DNA of 45,915 bases from positions 1-45,915 of the forward strand of contig JAFDYC010000046.1 in NCBI GenBank assembly GCA_018267625.1, read 5' to 3'. Of the stretch, positions 1-7,829 are shown piece after piece. Source of the stretch: Bacteroidota bacterium. Its GTDB lineage: Bacteria; Bacteroidota; Bacteroidia; Chitinophagales; Chitinophagaceae. The notes beneath the pieces were generated by a model. That model was not told the DNA's origin. It was given only the letters and a program-made list of their open reading frames with translations, and did no database searches. The position numbers and the translations under genes are program-made. Positions within the stretch are counted from its first letter, which is position 1. The number at the start of each line of letters is the position of its first letter.

Positions 1-76
1 GCGTAAAGTCCCTGACCTGCCCGCTGTGCTGCGAGCGAAGTCTGAATCTGACCATACTTGAGAAAGGGGATTACGG

Positions 77-922
77 TTAGCTTTTGAATACCGGCATCTT
101 ATAGCCTTTATCAAATGCTTCCTTGAAATAGGGTGTCTGAAAAGTATAGTCCGGTGATGCGCTTACCCATCCTCTGACTACTTCACCATTGCGTTTTTTC
201 ATGGCGGAGGTGGCTCCTTTGTAAGCCGCCGTTACCTTGTAGAAGACTTCAATAAAAGGAACATGGTGCTTTGCATCTACTGCACTTTTACCGGTTGTGT
301 AGCCTACAAACTGAGAAGCCTTGCATAGCTCAATGATGTTAGACTTAGGAGCGGTGATATAGTTACCCTCATCCCATGCGAACTTGATTTGAGTAAGCAT
401 TCCTCCTTGCACAGATGATGCATCGGGCGCAGAGCGAAGCAGCACATCTTTCAAAGCCCAAACCTTGTAGTTCGTTCCAAGTGCATAGTTCTTTGCTGTA
501 CTCACTGACTTGGATGTAACTGTTCCATTGGATGATACCTCGCTCGTGGTTCTCGCATTGTTGCTAATCTGCCACATAAAGGATTCAAAGTCCTTGCTGG
601 AAAGCTCGCTTCTCAAATCTGCCATCAGTTCATCCTGATACATGGCTGCGTAAGCCTTCTGCACAGAGGTCAGGTCAGTAATCTTCGTAGCCGTATCCAT
701 GATGAGCTTCACATCTGTTCCATCCATGCTCATTGGTAATGGCTTGTGCGGATTCATTGCCTGACGAAGCAATTGGGCTTGCTGCACTGCTGGATTATTA
801 GCCGTCTGCTGAAGGGTTACTTCTTCTTTTCGACGCTCATCTGACTTGCGGACACTGTTTATCAGCAGCATTCCGCCGACGCCAAGTAGGCCGATACCAA
901 TGATTGAGTTTTTAGTGTCCAC
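77..922 (-). CDS. Membrane-anchored protein with annexin-like and SH3-like regions
   Basis: A 281-aa protein. Residues 6-23 form one hydrophobic segment followed by a basic/acidic stretch, so it is probably an N-terminally anchored membrane protein. Residues 67-120 resemble one annexin repeat: GTD, a run of helical hydrophobics, YAAMY, then DLRSELS and DFESF in the usual order and spacing. The C-terminal half (about 150-270) is beta-rich, with RGWVSAS-type strands that could be a bacterial SH3-like fold. It is the last complete gene at the left edge of the 8.7-kb minus-strand operon, after a 38-bp gap. Annexin-like repeats in bacteria are rare and of uncertain function; whether this one binds membrane or calcium is unknown. 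The gene call is firm, the domain calls are motif-level judgement. Confidence 0.6.
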   Translation of the reverse strand: MDTKNSIIGIGLLGVGGMLLINSVRKSDERRKEEVTLQQTANNPAVQQAQLLRQAMNPHKPLPMSMDGTDVKLIMDTATKITDLTSVQKAYAAMYQDELMADLRSELSSKDFESFMWQISNNARTTSEVSSNGTVTSKSVSTAKNYALGTNYKVWALKDVLLRSAPDASSVQGGMLTQIKFAWDEGNYITAPKSNIIELCKASQFVGYTTGKSAVDAKHHVPFIEVFYKVTAAYKGATSAMKKRNGEVVRGWVSASPDYTFQTPYFKEAFDKGYKMPVFKS

Positions 923-960
923 AGGTTAGAAACTGAGATTGGAGAATGCATGCTTTAAGC

Positions 961-1167
961 TTAAATCTTGCTTTTGATGATGGCGCGGATAGCCGGATTG
1001 TTAAGTGCCTTCTGTACCGCCGCCAGCTCTTTGGCGCTGAAGAATGTTGCAATTCGCGATAGCGTCTTTGCGGCGTCTTGAGCCTGCTGCTCAGTTTCCG
1101 CCTCGAGCGTGATGTTTACTGTAAATGGTTGTTTAAGCGTTGTAATGCTTCTATTGAAAATGCTCAT
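961..1167 (-). CDS. Small operon protein of unknown function
   Basis: A 68-aa protein starting MSIFNRSITT. The first half looks like two beta strands with the TVNITLEAET pattern; the second half is two amphipathic helices ending in a basic tail (IRAIIKSKI). It lies 11 bp downstream of the coiled-coil gene and 38 bp upstream of the annexin-like gene, all on the minus strand, which argues that it is a translated member of the operon. I do not recognise the family. Confidence 0.55.
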   Translation of the reverse strand: MSIFNRSITTLKQPFTVNITLEAETEQQAQDAAKTLSRIATFFSAKELAAVQKALNNPAIRAIIKSKI

Positions 1168-1178
1168 GAATCTGTTGT

Positions 1179-2000
1179 TTAGTTAGCCGGTGCTTCGGCC
1201 ATTAGTTGTCGTAAGAATGAGTAGATTTTGTTTCTGTCCTTTTCCAGTCCGGCACAAAGCAGGTGAAAGGCGCTGGCTTCCTGAGGGCTAAGTGTCTTGC
1301 AGAAGTCAGTGACCATTTCTGCCAGGGCGTTTACATCTTCATCCGGCGAATCCGCCTCGGCTTTGGCAGCCCCACCGATTCCCGCAAGCATTCCGGCGGC
1401 TTGCGCTAACGGTGTTCCCTGAAACAGTGGTGCTATACTGGGCACAACGCTGCTGATAATGCCGGAGTAGTATTCCACTTTCTTTTTGGCTTCCAGCGCT
1501 GCCTCTATTTCTGCCTTTTCTTCCTCAAGCGCCGCGTACTTAATCCGCAGTTCTTCCAGCTCTTTTGTCTGCCTTGCATAGTCCTTCGCCTGTTCTTTTA
1601 CCTCTACACGTTTGTCCACCAGAGCATTGAACTCTGCTTCGCCTAAGCCGTTCACTCCGCCAAAGCCATTGAAACCAGAAGGTTTTTCAGCTGAGCCACT
1701 TTTTTCGGATTCGGGGCTTTGTAGCTCGGTAAGCACTTTTGAATAGAATGACTTATCAGTTGCTTCGTCGAAGAATTCAATGCGCACAGAATCCGCATCC
1801 TCACTTTTGGCATAAGTCCGTATCAGCGTTGCGAAGGAGGCGACATCGCCGCGTTCAATGCTATTCTGCTTTTGCTTTCCACGCATGAACTGAGCAGTAA
1901 AATAGACGGCATCATGTCCCTGCGTCTGAAAAAGCTCTATGGACTTTTGAATGCCTCGGAGCATACTATTGAGCCGGGCAGAATTGATAGATGTTTTCAT
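1179..2000 (-). CDS. Coiled-coil protein with hydrophobic C-terminal segment
   Basis: A 273-aa protein. Residues 1-95 are mixed alpha/beta. A glycine-rich linker (GFNGFGGVNGLG, about 110-121) leads into a long charged coiled coil (about 122-172, rich in E, K, L and A). A hydrophobic Gly/Ala stretch (about 176-212) could cross or lie on a membrane. The C-terminus is helical. The stop overlaps the neighbouring frame: the next upstream gene ends at 1997 and this one starts at 2000, an ATGA-type overlap that implies translational coupling. The GLG linker recurs in other proteins of this operon. Family unknown; in a virion model it would suit a spike, stalk or membrane-linked structural protein, but that is inference. 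Confidence 0.55.
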   Translation of the reverse strand: MKTSINSARLNSMLRGIQKSIELFQTQGHDAVYFTAQFMRGKQKQNSIERGDVASFATLIRTYAKSEDADSVRIEFFDEATDKSFYSKVLTELQSPESEKSGSAEKPSGFNGFGGVNGLGEAEFNALVDKRVEVKEQAKDYARQTKELEELRIKYAALEEEKAEIEAALEAKKKVEYYSGIISSVVPSIAPLFQGTPLAQAAGMLAGIGGAAKAEADSPDEDVNALAEMVTDFCKTLSPQEASAFHLLCAGLEKDRNKIYSFLRQLMAEAPAN

Positions 2001-2347
2001 TTTGGGATGATGTGATAGAATAGAAAATTGAAAACGTCATCGCGCGTGAGGTCGGTGCCATCTGCTTTCTTGTCCGGCAGATTGATATTGATGCGGCCAG
2101 AGAACTCTTCTACGTTGTCAGCAGATACATTTAGTCCTTCAATCACCACGCTATTGGTGTCTGAGATGATCGATGTTCCCACTGGCAGGGCCGCTTTGTT
2201 GAGCAGGAAGAGGAACTGGTTTTGAAAGTCTATCTGCATCTCACCACCTTCCTCGCCAGTGAGGGTAAAGTCGTACAGCGATTCATAGTCCACGCCGATG
2301 CCGCGCTGCTCCATTTGGCGGTGGATATAGGTTAGTTGCTCAATCAT
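1997..2347 (-). CDS. Beta-rich small protein of the structural-like operon
   Basis: A 116-aa protein starting MIEQLTYIHRQMEQRG. A short N-terminal helix (1-17) is followed by alternating hydrophobic strands (MQIDFQNQFLFLLNK, SVVIEGLNV, GRININLP) and a C-terminal aromatic strand (FNFLFYHIIPK). The pattern fits a small beta-sandwich. It follows the 203-aa gene after 1 bp and overlaps the 273-aa gene by 4 bp, so it is certainly part of the same transcript. No family recognised. Confidence 0.55.
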   Translation of the reverse strand: MIEQLTYIHRQMEQRGIGVDYESLYDFTLTGEEGGEMQIDFQNQFLFLLNKAALPVGTSIISDTNSVVIEGLNVSADNVEEFSGRININLPDKKADGTDLTRDDVFNFLFYHIIPK

Positions 2348-2348
2348 G

Positions 2349-2960
2349 TTACTTCAGGGTAGTATCGCCAATGCACTTCAGGTAGATAGCTACGATATAG
2401 CCATCGTAATTGGTAGCACTGGCCGGGTTTACAATGCCGATATCAACGGGGCTAACCTTATTGGACTGGAAGAAAAGGCCATCGTAGCTAAGGGATATTC
2501 CTGCATCACCGCCGTCGCCGCCCTGGAGAATTATATCGTCGCCACCACCTCCGCCGCTGGTTACCACCACTGTTCCCGGAGCGGCTTGAGGGGTCGGTGT
2601 TGTTGTAGCACCATAAGGGTATTGCAGCTCATTGTTGTAGGTGCCCGTTATCATGCTTCCTCCCTGAATGGGCACATCCAATTCCTGATAGTCGTCGTTA
2701 CAGTCTATCCAGGGCCGCTCATAGCGCACATCGAATACACCAAGCGGTCTTTTGCGATTGTTTGCATTCAGCGTAAACCAACCAATGCGGGGTATGATGT
2801 CTGCTGTGATGCGCGGCACTATCCGCTCAATGCCCGAACAATACCTGCATTGAATACCAACAATGCGCGTAAGGTGCAGAGGCAGCCTTGTGGAAACATC
2901 CACAGGCAGGTAAGGGTTGCGCACCCTAGCGCGAATCGTGTGGTAGAAGTATTGTGGCAT
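2349..2960 (-). CDS. Beta-rich protein, tandem paralogue of the next gene upstream
   Basis: A 203-aa protein. It shares with the 164-aa product of the gene at 2999-3493 an N-terminal F-x-x-H-[IT]-I-R-x-R-V-[NR] motif, a central GGS-[MV]-x-x-G-x-Y-x-[ND] motif followed by NPY/YPY, and a C-terminal YDGYIVAIYL strand matching YDVQIQLWL. This member has an inserted glycine-rich loop (about 128-150, GGGGGDD). Cysteines cluster at 38 and 41. Alternating hydrophobic residues suggest a beta-sandwich or jelly-roll. Two adjacent paralogues of different size would be compatible with a pair of capsid subunits, but no homologue search was possible. Confidence 0.55.
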   Translation of the reverse strand: MPQYFYHTIRARVRNPYLPVDVSTRLPLHLTRIVGIQCRYCSGIERIVPRITADIIPRIGWFTLNANNRKRPLGVFDVRYERPWIDCNDDYQELDVPIQGGSMITGTYNNELQYPYGATTTPTPQAAPGTVVVTSGGGGGDDIILQGGDGGDAGISLSYDGLFFQSNKVSPVDIGIVNPASATNYDGYIVAIYLKCIGDTTLK

Positions 2961-2998
2961 TGAGCGAAGAGTGGATGGGTTTATAAGGGCTGGGATGA

Positions 2999-3493
2999 TT
3001 ACCGCACGGGGTGAGCAGACAGCTCGTCGTTTGTCAGCCAGAGCTGTATCTGCACATCATAGGGATAGACAACTTGGTTTGGGTTAGCTGTCTGTGCTGC
3101 GTTCGGCGTACTTGGAATAAAGTCGTTCACACCGAGGACCCCCGAAATGGCCTGTCCATTCGCGGTGAGGTAAGGGTTAATAGCACCATCCGTATAACGA
3201 CCGTTCATTACACTGCCTCCTGCATCCACCACTTCCTCAAACTCGAAGAATCGCTTATTAGGTGGCACGTTTGGCCCGCAGGTGAGCATCCTGACTTCAT
3301 GGTCATCCTTGAAGACTTCCTTGTTGTTGCAGGTTAGGCCGAGCGTAGATCCAATTTCAGCAGCAGCTTGAGGGTAGATTACCCGGATAGCCTTGACACG
3401 CTTATAGCTTTTTTCACTATCAACATTGAAGCGGATAGAAGCGCCGGGACTGTTTACTCTGATGCGGATATGCTGCCAGAAGTGATTTTTCAT
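2999..3493 (-). CDS. Beta-rich protein, tandem paralogue of the next gene downstream
   Basis: A 164-aa protein opening MKNHFWQHIRIRVNSPG. The middle (about 40-75) reads as strand-turn-strand with TLGLTCNNKEVF and a DDHEVRML segment. GGSVMNGRYTDGAINPY matches the same block in the 203-aa paralogue. The end (YPYDVQIQLWLTN) is a beta strand. The 38-bp gap to the downstream paralogue and 49-bp gap to the upstream capsid-like gene keep it in the operon. The shared motifs are visible directly; the idea that both are virion or surface-lattice subunits is inference. Confidence 0.55.
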   Translation of the reverse strand: MKNHFWQHIRIRVNSPGASIRFNVDSEKSYKRVKAIRVIYPQAAAEIGSTLGLTCNNKEVFKDDHEVRMLTCGPNVPPNKRFFEFEEVVDAGGSVMNGRYTDGAINPYLTANGQAISGVLGVNDFIPSTPNAAQTANPNQVVYPYDVQIQLWLTNDELSAHPVR

Positions 3494-3542
3494 GGTTGGA
3501 GGTTAGTGATGGAGAGGTTTATGGGGGCTAGCGGATAATGGC

Positions 3543-4241
3543 TTATGCCTTGACTACGGAGGAGCCGATAAAGACGACCTTCAGCCAGCTACGCTCCGGT
3601 GCGGGCTTACCCCATTCAAGGTTCATTTCAAAGACCTGCTGGTCGCGCAGCAGCTTTGGATTGTCCAGCATGAATGTGTTCTGCACTACGCGGGCATTGC
3701 CCTTTGTGTTGAACGCTTCGCAGGAGGTTACCGGGATGATGGTCGTGTTGTTGGCCTTCAGTTCAAACTCACCATTGCGGATAAAGTCAGGCACCAGGTC
3801 AAAATTTACTCCGAAGGGGTCGGTTACGCCGGGGTCAGAGATGCCGTACATCAGTCGCAGTCCGTGCAGCAGGAAGAAGTTGCCCTTTTCAAACTTTGCG
3901 CTTGAGATGCTGGAGAAGCCTACAACCTTATTATCGTCATCCCTGAACATCTTGACGTTCTTTGAGCCGTCCAGTGCCTTTACGACATAAGGGTACGTGT
4001 CTGTGATTTGCAGGCTCTGATTGGCAAGCCCGGCCTGGATGTCCTTTGGAAGCAGGCCGATGCGCTTTTCCATTTCACGGCGGGAGCCGGAAGAAGTGGA
4101 ATTCGCGCCTTTCATACGCCGGAAGAGCTTTGCCTTTTCAGCAGGCTGCGCATTGTCAACGGCATTGAGGAACTCGCCTTCGGTCATCGCACCGAGGAGG
4201 CTTACATCGGAATCGGCTACTGCGCCGAGAGAGAAATTCAT
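3543..4241 (-). CDS. Candidate major structural (capsid-like) protein
   Basis: The chosen start (position 4241, MNFSLGAVAD) skips an 18-residue basic extension that lacks operon-like coding character, giving 232 aa. An N-terminal helical region with SLLGAMTEGEFLNAV and KAKLFRRMKG is followed by a long beta-rich domain: NFFLLHGLRLMYG, FDLVPDFIRNGEFELKANN, NTFMLDNPKLL, QQVFEMNLEW and WLKVVFIGSSVV. The alternation of strands and loops, the size and the central place among beta-rich neighbours make it the best capsid candidate here. I cannot tell a single from a double jelly-roll by eye. It could also be a surface-layer or secretion-apparatus subunit. Confidence 0.5.
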   Translation of the reverse strand: MNFSLGAVADSDVSLLGAMTEGEFLNAVDNAQPAEKAKLFRRMKGANSTSSGSRREMEKRIGLLPKDIQAGLANQSLQITDTYPYVVKALDGSKNVKMFRDDDNKVVGFSSISSAKFEKGNFFLLHGLRLMYGISDPGVTDPFGVNFDLVPDFIRNGEFELKANNTTIIPVTSCEAFNTKGNARVVQNTFMLDNPKLLRDQQVFEMNLEWGKPAPERSWLKVVFIGSSVVKA

Positions 4242-4359
4242 TTTCTTGTACAGGATTTTTAGGAGAAAAAGAGTGTTTGGGGATGGCCGGGGCAAGTCAA
4301 GGACCTACGGGTGCTATCGTTGCCCCGTTGCCATCGCAGTACTTGGTGTTTGAAATCAG

Positions 4360-4899
4360 TTAGAGGATTTGCGCATCCTCGATGCCAAGCATTCCGGCAT
4401 CGTCGCGGGACTCTCCGAGATATGCTGGTGCATCTACGAAGTAGCCATTGTTGCTTTGCGGTGCCTGTACCTCGCCAAGCTCAGGGAACGCAAGGTGGCC
4501 TGATGAATCTCGGTACACCCAATCTTCATTCTGTGAAATGGCGGAAGTTGGAGTCAAGCCGAGATGTTCGTCTTCTGGTTCACCAAGGCCTTGGAGCATT
4601 GTAGCGTTTGGTGCCATTGCCTTTGCGGTACGCACAGCGCCAGCCGCGCCAATACCGGCGGCTATCTGCTTTATGGTTGGGTTATGGCCTTTGATAGAGC
4701 CTATTGCGCCGACTGCTGCTACGCCGAGCGGAGCCATCAGGCGTTTGGGAAACTTGGAGGAGGAATCAACCTTTAGTGCTTTTTCTGCAGCGTTCACGAT
4801 GACAGTGCCTGTTACAAAGCCACCGGCGACTTTGGCGACCATCATCAGCTCGTCAGTCATAGCTTTCTTGGAGAGCGATTTGGATTTTGATTTTGACAT
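4360..4899 (-). CDS. Small membrane protein with Gly/Ala-rich segments
   Basis: A 179-aa protein with a Ser/Lys-rich N-terminus. Hydrophobic Gly/Ala-rich segments lie at about 20-40 (MVAKVAGGFVTGTVIVNAA), 55-68 and 80-95, and are followed by an acidic, glycine-dotted tail. The tail contains several short LG motifs (LQGLGEPEDE, EHLGLTP, AYLGES, MLGIED). It sits between the transglutaminase-like gene (45 bp away) and the capsid-like gene. The composition recalls small membrane proteins of internal-membrane viruses, but no family was recognised. Confidence 0.5.
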   Translation of the reverse strand: MSKSKSKSLSKKAMTDELMMVAKVAGGFVTGTVIVNAAEKALKVDSSSKFPKRLMAPLGVAAVGAIGSIKGHNPTIKQIAAGIGAAGAVRTAKAMAPNATMLQGLGEPEDEHLGLTPTSAISQNEDWVYRDSSGHLAFPELGEVQAPQSNNGYFVDAPAYLGESRDDAGMLGIEDAQIL

Positions 4900-4943
4900 G
4901 AGGGTTTACTTGTTTGGGTTTATTAGGGGCCGGCTTTCGCTTC

Positions 4944-6812
4944 TTAGTGAAGCCGGTGCACTGGTGCTTTCTTTCGCGGGGCAGCCTTTTTCTTTGGTGG
5001 CGCTCGGTGATGGGTGTGCAGGCTGCCAAGTCCTGCCATAGCTGGCGGTGCATTGCTGTGACCTTCGGTGGCTTTGTAGAGGATATAACCCCCTCCGGCA
5101 AGCAATGCAAGTGCGGCACCCGGATTGCCCCTGAAGAAATCGCCAACACTTCCGAAGATGGAACCAAGTCCTTCAACACTACTTTCACCACGGGACACTT
5201 CTTCGGCAGGCGTGAGTGATTGCTCGTCCGACGCAGGCATTGGCTCAGGAGAGTCTCCTTCTGGTTGCTGGTAAAGCTGGACTTCCGTCCCTCCCTGCGT
5301 TGGTGCGTCGCCATCCGGCGTGAGGCTTTCGCTCTCACCCTGCTTCGTCAGTCCTGCTTTCTTAATCACATCCATTACCATCTTGATGAAAGGAAGTGCT
5401 GCTGTAAGGCCGGCGGCCAGAGGTGCTACTCCCAACTGACCCAAACCATCCAGCTTTCCCTTCTTTGCATGAAGGATAGCCTTGCGCATGTTGTCCGGTT
5501 TGCCTCCCAGCTTGGAGAACATCTTCTCCACCTTTTCTACTGCTCTCTTTGCGGCTGCTACTCGCGAAGCAGGGACACGCTTTGCCGCAATCTGTTGAGG
5601 GGTAGCATAGGCCCACTTCATCTTCTCGCTCATCTTGCCGATGTTCAGCTTCAAGGCGAGCAGGAAGCCATTGCGGATAGCGATTGTTGCGGGATTGAAG
5701 CGGACAAGTGCTTTGCCTACATTGATTTTCTTAACCGCCTTCTTGATGCCGGAAAAGAACTTAGACGGCTTCTTTTGTTTGCCCTTCGCCCGGCCAAGAC
5801 CTGTCAGCTCATGTCCATCATCGTCTCCGAATAGCTCTGCTTCATTAAAGCCGCTTAGCTCTACATGGTTGAATGCTCCGAAGCCTGCAAGAGTGTTGAG
5901 CGTTTCCTCATTTTTTTCAAGCTGTCCGAGGGCGAGGTCGCGCTTATCGGTGTACCAATACTGGATTGCATAGTCCAGCATCTTCACCATATCAGACGGG
6001 TTGCCGCCAGTAGCCTGAGCATAGGATTCGGGGGCTGCATCTATTGTTTGCCTGGTTGCAATCAGGAACTTATACAGCTCATTCTCATAGTGGGCTGAAT
6101 TGGCATCCTCTGCGCTGCCAATCGGGTAAGACGTGGCATCGTCAAAGCCCATCAGCACATCCATTGCAGTCAGATTGCTCTGATTAGTATCGGGACCGGA
6201 AAGAACAGCGATATTGATTCCTGAGATGCTCATTTTGTAATCTTTTTTTGCGGTAAAGGGTTTTTCATAATCAGCGCGGGCAAGCACAGCATCGATTGTC
6301 CAGTAGTTGTTGCTAGCGCTCTTCCCATCTTTCGGCACTACTACATAGACGTGCTGCCATGTGGGTTGACTGTACCGTGTGACGCGAAGCGAATGCGGGA
6401 CGCCGAGGTTGACCAGGATAGAAGAACAAAAGATGGAGAAGCAATCGCAGTCAATGCCTGTGAAACGTTCTGCCCAGCTTCTTGCAGGTCGTCGCAGTTG
6501 CTCCAGTCCCTGCTTATCCAGCTTGTACTGAATATTGTTGTACAGGAAATCCCAGATAGCCTTTACCGTTTCATCTGTGCTGCCTCTGCGTAACTGCTGC
6601 GCGATCTGCTTTGTGTCGTCAATGTAGGTGTGAATCACCCGCTCCATCAGCTTCAGCGTATCATCTACCTCAGCGTCCTCAAACACAACCTTATCCTCGC
6701 TCTTTGCCGGCGGAAAGAACTGATTGTACTTCGCCCCATCAGTCCGCAGCACACGCTGTCCTGCGCTTATCTCGCGGTCATCTGGACGATATGGAATGCT
6801 TGTTTCTGGCAT
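4944..6812 (-). CDS. Transglutaminase-like cysteine enzyme with C-terminal membrane segments
   Basis: A 622-aa protein. Residues about 80-180 form a transglutaminase-like core: GIDCDCFSIF with likely nucleophile Cys122 (Cys124 is next to it), then WQHVYVVV with His154 and WTIDAVL with Asp174, the Cys-His-Asp order of the superfamily. The rest is not enzymatic: a helical middle with basic stretches (about 335-445), a hydrophobic run near 460-490, a Pro/Glu/Gln-rich linker, another hydrophobic segment (about 568-585) and a very basic Lys/His/Pro C-terminus. In phages such folds can be peptidases or peptidoglycan-acting enzymes, so a role in entry, maturation or cell-wall attack is possible. The short motifs GLGRAKG, GLGQLG, GLGSIFG and GLGSLH recur between domains. 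Confidence 0.6.
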   Translation of the reverse strand: MPETSIPYRPDDREISAGQRVLRTDGAKYNQFFPPAKSEDKVVFEDAEVDDTLKLMERVIHTYIDDTKQIAQQLRRGSTDETVKAIWDFLYNNIQYKLDKQGLEQLRRPARSWAERFTGIDCDCFSIFCSSILVNLGVPHSLRVTRYSQPTWQHVYVVVPKDGKSASNNYWTIDAVLARADYEKPFTAKKDYKMSISGINIAVLSGPDTNQSNLTAMDVLMGFDDATSYPIGSAEDANSAHYENELYKFLIATRQTIDAAPESYAQATGGNPSDMVKMLDYAIQYWYTDKRDLALGQLEKNEETLNTLAGFGAFNHVELSGFNEAELFGDDDGHELTGLGRAKGKQKKPSKFFSGIKKAVKKINVGKALVRFNPATIAIRNGFLLALKLNIGKMSEKMKWAYATPQQIAAKRVPASRVAAAKRAVEKVEKMFSKLGGKPDNMRKAILHAKKGKLDGLGQLGVAPLAAGLTAALPFIKMVMDVIKKAGLTKQGESESLTPDGDAPTQGGTEVQLYQQPEGDSPEPMPASDEQSLTPAEEVSRGESSVEGLGSIFGSVGDFFRGNPGAALALLAGGGYILYKATEGHSNAPPAMAGLGSLHTHHRAPPKKKAAPRKKAPVHRLH

Positions 6813-6876
6813 GGGGATTCTGTTAGCCCTTTTGAGGAGCTTTAATTGGTTGCAGTGATTGGTTTGGAACGTGGGC

Positions 6877-7383
6877 TTAGACTACGCGCACCGGAGGTAA
6901 CTTGACGAAGAGCGAATCTGCGTAGAAGGAAATCTGTGCTTCAATCGGTACTTTGATTTGCGAGAGCGCCGTCTGTGCTACTGTCTGTAATGATTGTCCT
7001 CCGAAAGCTGCGAACAGTCCAGAGAGGTTAATGCCTTTGAAGATGGTCATAGCACTGGTGAGCGGAATCTTGATCAGTATCTCTCCGATGGAAGAAACCT
7101 TCTGCGCGGCAACATTGAATACCTGACCTTCTGCATCAGATTCACCAATGTACTGACCATTTGAAGTGAGTATTACAACGGGTTTAGAAATGGCAACAGT
7201 GCTCTTTGTTGGATTGTTGATGGCAACACCTACCGCAATCGTAAGACCACTAAGGTTGAGCTGGTGCACTCTTACACCGGTCATTCGAGTGGTGATGTTA
7301 CCAGCAAGTGCATTGAGCTGAAAGGCGCGGTAGGCGAGCAATCCTCCTCCTGCGAGTATTCCGATTGTGAGTAGTTTGTTCAT
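6877..7383 (-). CDS. LEA14/WHy-like domain protein, membrane-anchored
   Basis: A 168-aa protein with an N-terminal hydrophobic segment (residues 2-20, GILAGGGLLAYRAF) and then a beta-sandwich of the late-embryogenesis-abundant type 2 class: LNLSGLTIAVGVAINNPTKSTVAI, where the NP pair after a run of alternating hydrophobics is characteristic, then PVVILTSNGQYIG and a final VEAQISFYADSLFVKLP. LEA14-like domains in bacteria are often exported and their function is not settled. The gene lies 64 bp upstream of the transglutaminase-like gene in the same operon. Confidence 0.65.
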   Translation of the reverse strand: MNKLLTIGILAGGGLLAYRAFQLNALAGNITTRMTGVRVHQLNLSGLTIAVGVAINNPTKSTVAISKPVVILTSNGQYIGESDAEGQVFNVAAQKVSSIGEILIKIPLTSAMTIFKGINLSGLFAAFGGQSLQTVAQTALSQIKVPIEAQISFYADSLFVKLPPVRVV

Positions 7384-7415
7384 TTTGGGTTGTAGGTTGT
7401 TGTATTTGTCGCTTG

Positions 7416-7616
7416 TTACTTGCTTGTCGCTTCTCGCTTTTTGCGATATCGGTCTATTCTGTCTGCCACCACTTTGTAGCCAAGCCAGATAGCGCCGCCT
7501 ATTCCGGCTTTAAGTGCGTAGTCAAACAGTCCGTGCATGTCAATTTGCGCTAAAAGGATGCTGGCCGTAAGCAGCGTGGAGGTGAAAGGAACAGCACCGT
7601 CTGTATGGGTTTTCAT
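7416..7616 (-). CDS. Small membrane protein, holin-sized
   Basis: A 66-aa protein. A hydrophobic stretch at about 12-30 and a second at about 33-50 (YALKAGIGGAIWLGYKVVA) are followed by a basic tail (DRIDRYRKKREATSK). Size and topology would fit a holin or small virion membrane protein; there is no family evidence. It is the first gene after the duplicated promoter block and starts about 25 nt downstream of the left repeat. Confidence 0.45.
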   Translation of the reverse strand: MKTHTDGAVPFTSTLLTASILLAQIDMHGLFDYALKAGIGGAIWLGYKVVADRIDRYRKKREATSK

Positions 7617-7640
7617 AGGCTTTTCGTAAGGGATTTTCGT

Positions 7641-7770
7641 GTCGGGTATATATCAAAGATGCATCAACAGGGCAGGGGTACTTTCTCTATCTGGATTCGT
7701 TGGTATCAATGATTTCCAACTTTTCTGCGTTGGGAAGGACTTGGCGTTTTTTGTCTCGATTTGGCGCGAA
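7641..7770 (-). promoter_or_regulatory. Left copy of the duplicated promoter/operator block
   Basis: Read on the minus strand, this block has GCCAA boxes starting 20 and 31 nt after one another (GCGCCAAAT, ACGCCAAG, and a degenerate TCCCAAC), then AGTACCCC, then GCATCTTTGATATATACCC. The CATCTTTG sequence is one base from the Bacteroidota -7 consensus TAnnTTTG and lies about 35-40 nt upstream of the ATG at 7616. There is no clear -33 TTG, so activation by a protein bound at the boxes is plausible. Confidence 0.5.
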
Positions 7771-7829
7771 CAGACCCTGCTCCAGTGTTGTCCTTGTAAT
7801 TTTTCATCGCTCTTGTCCGGGCTTTACCT

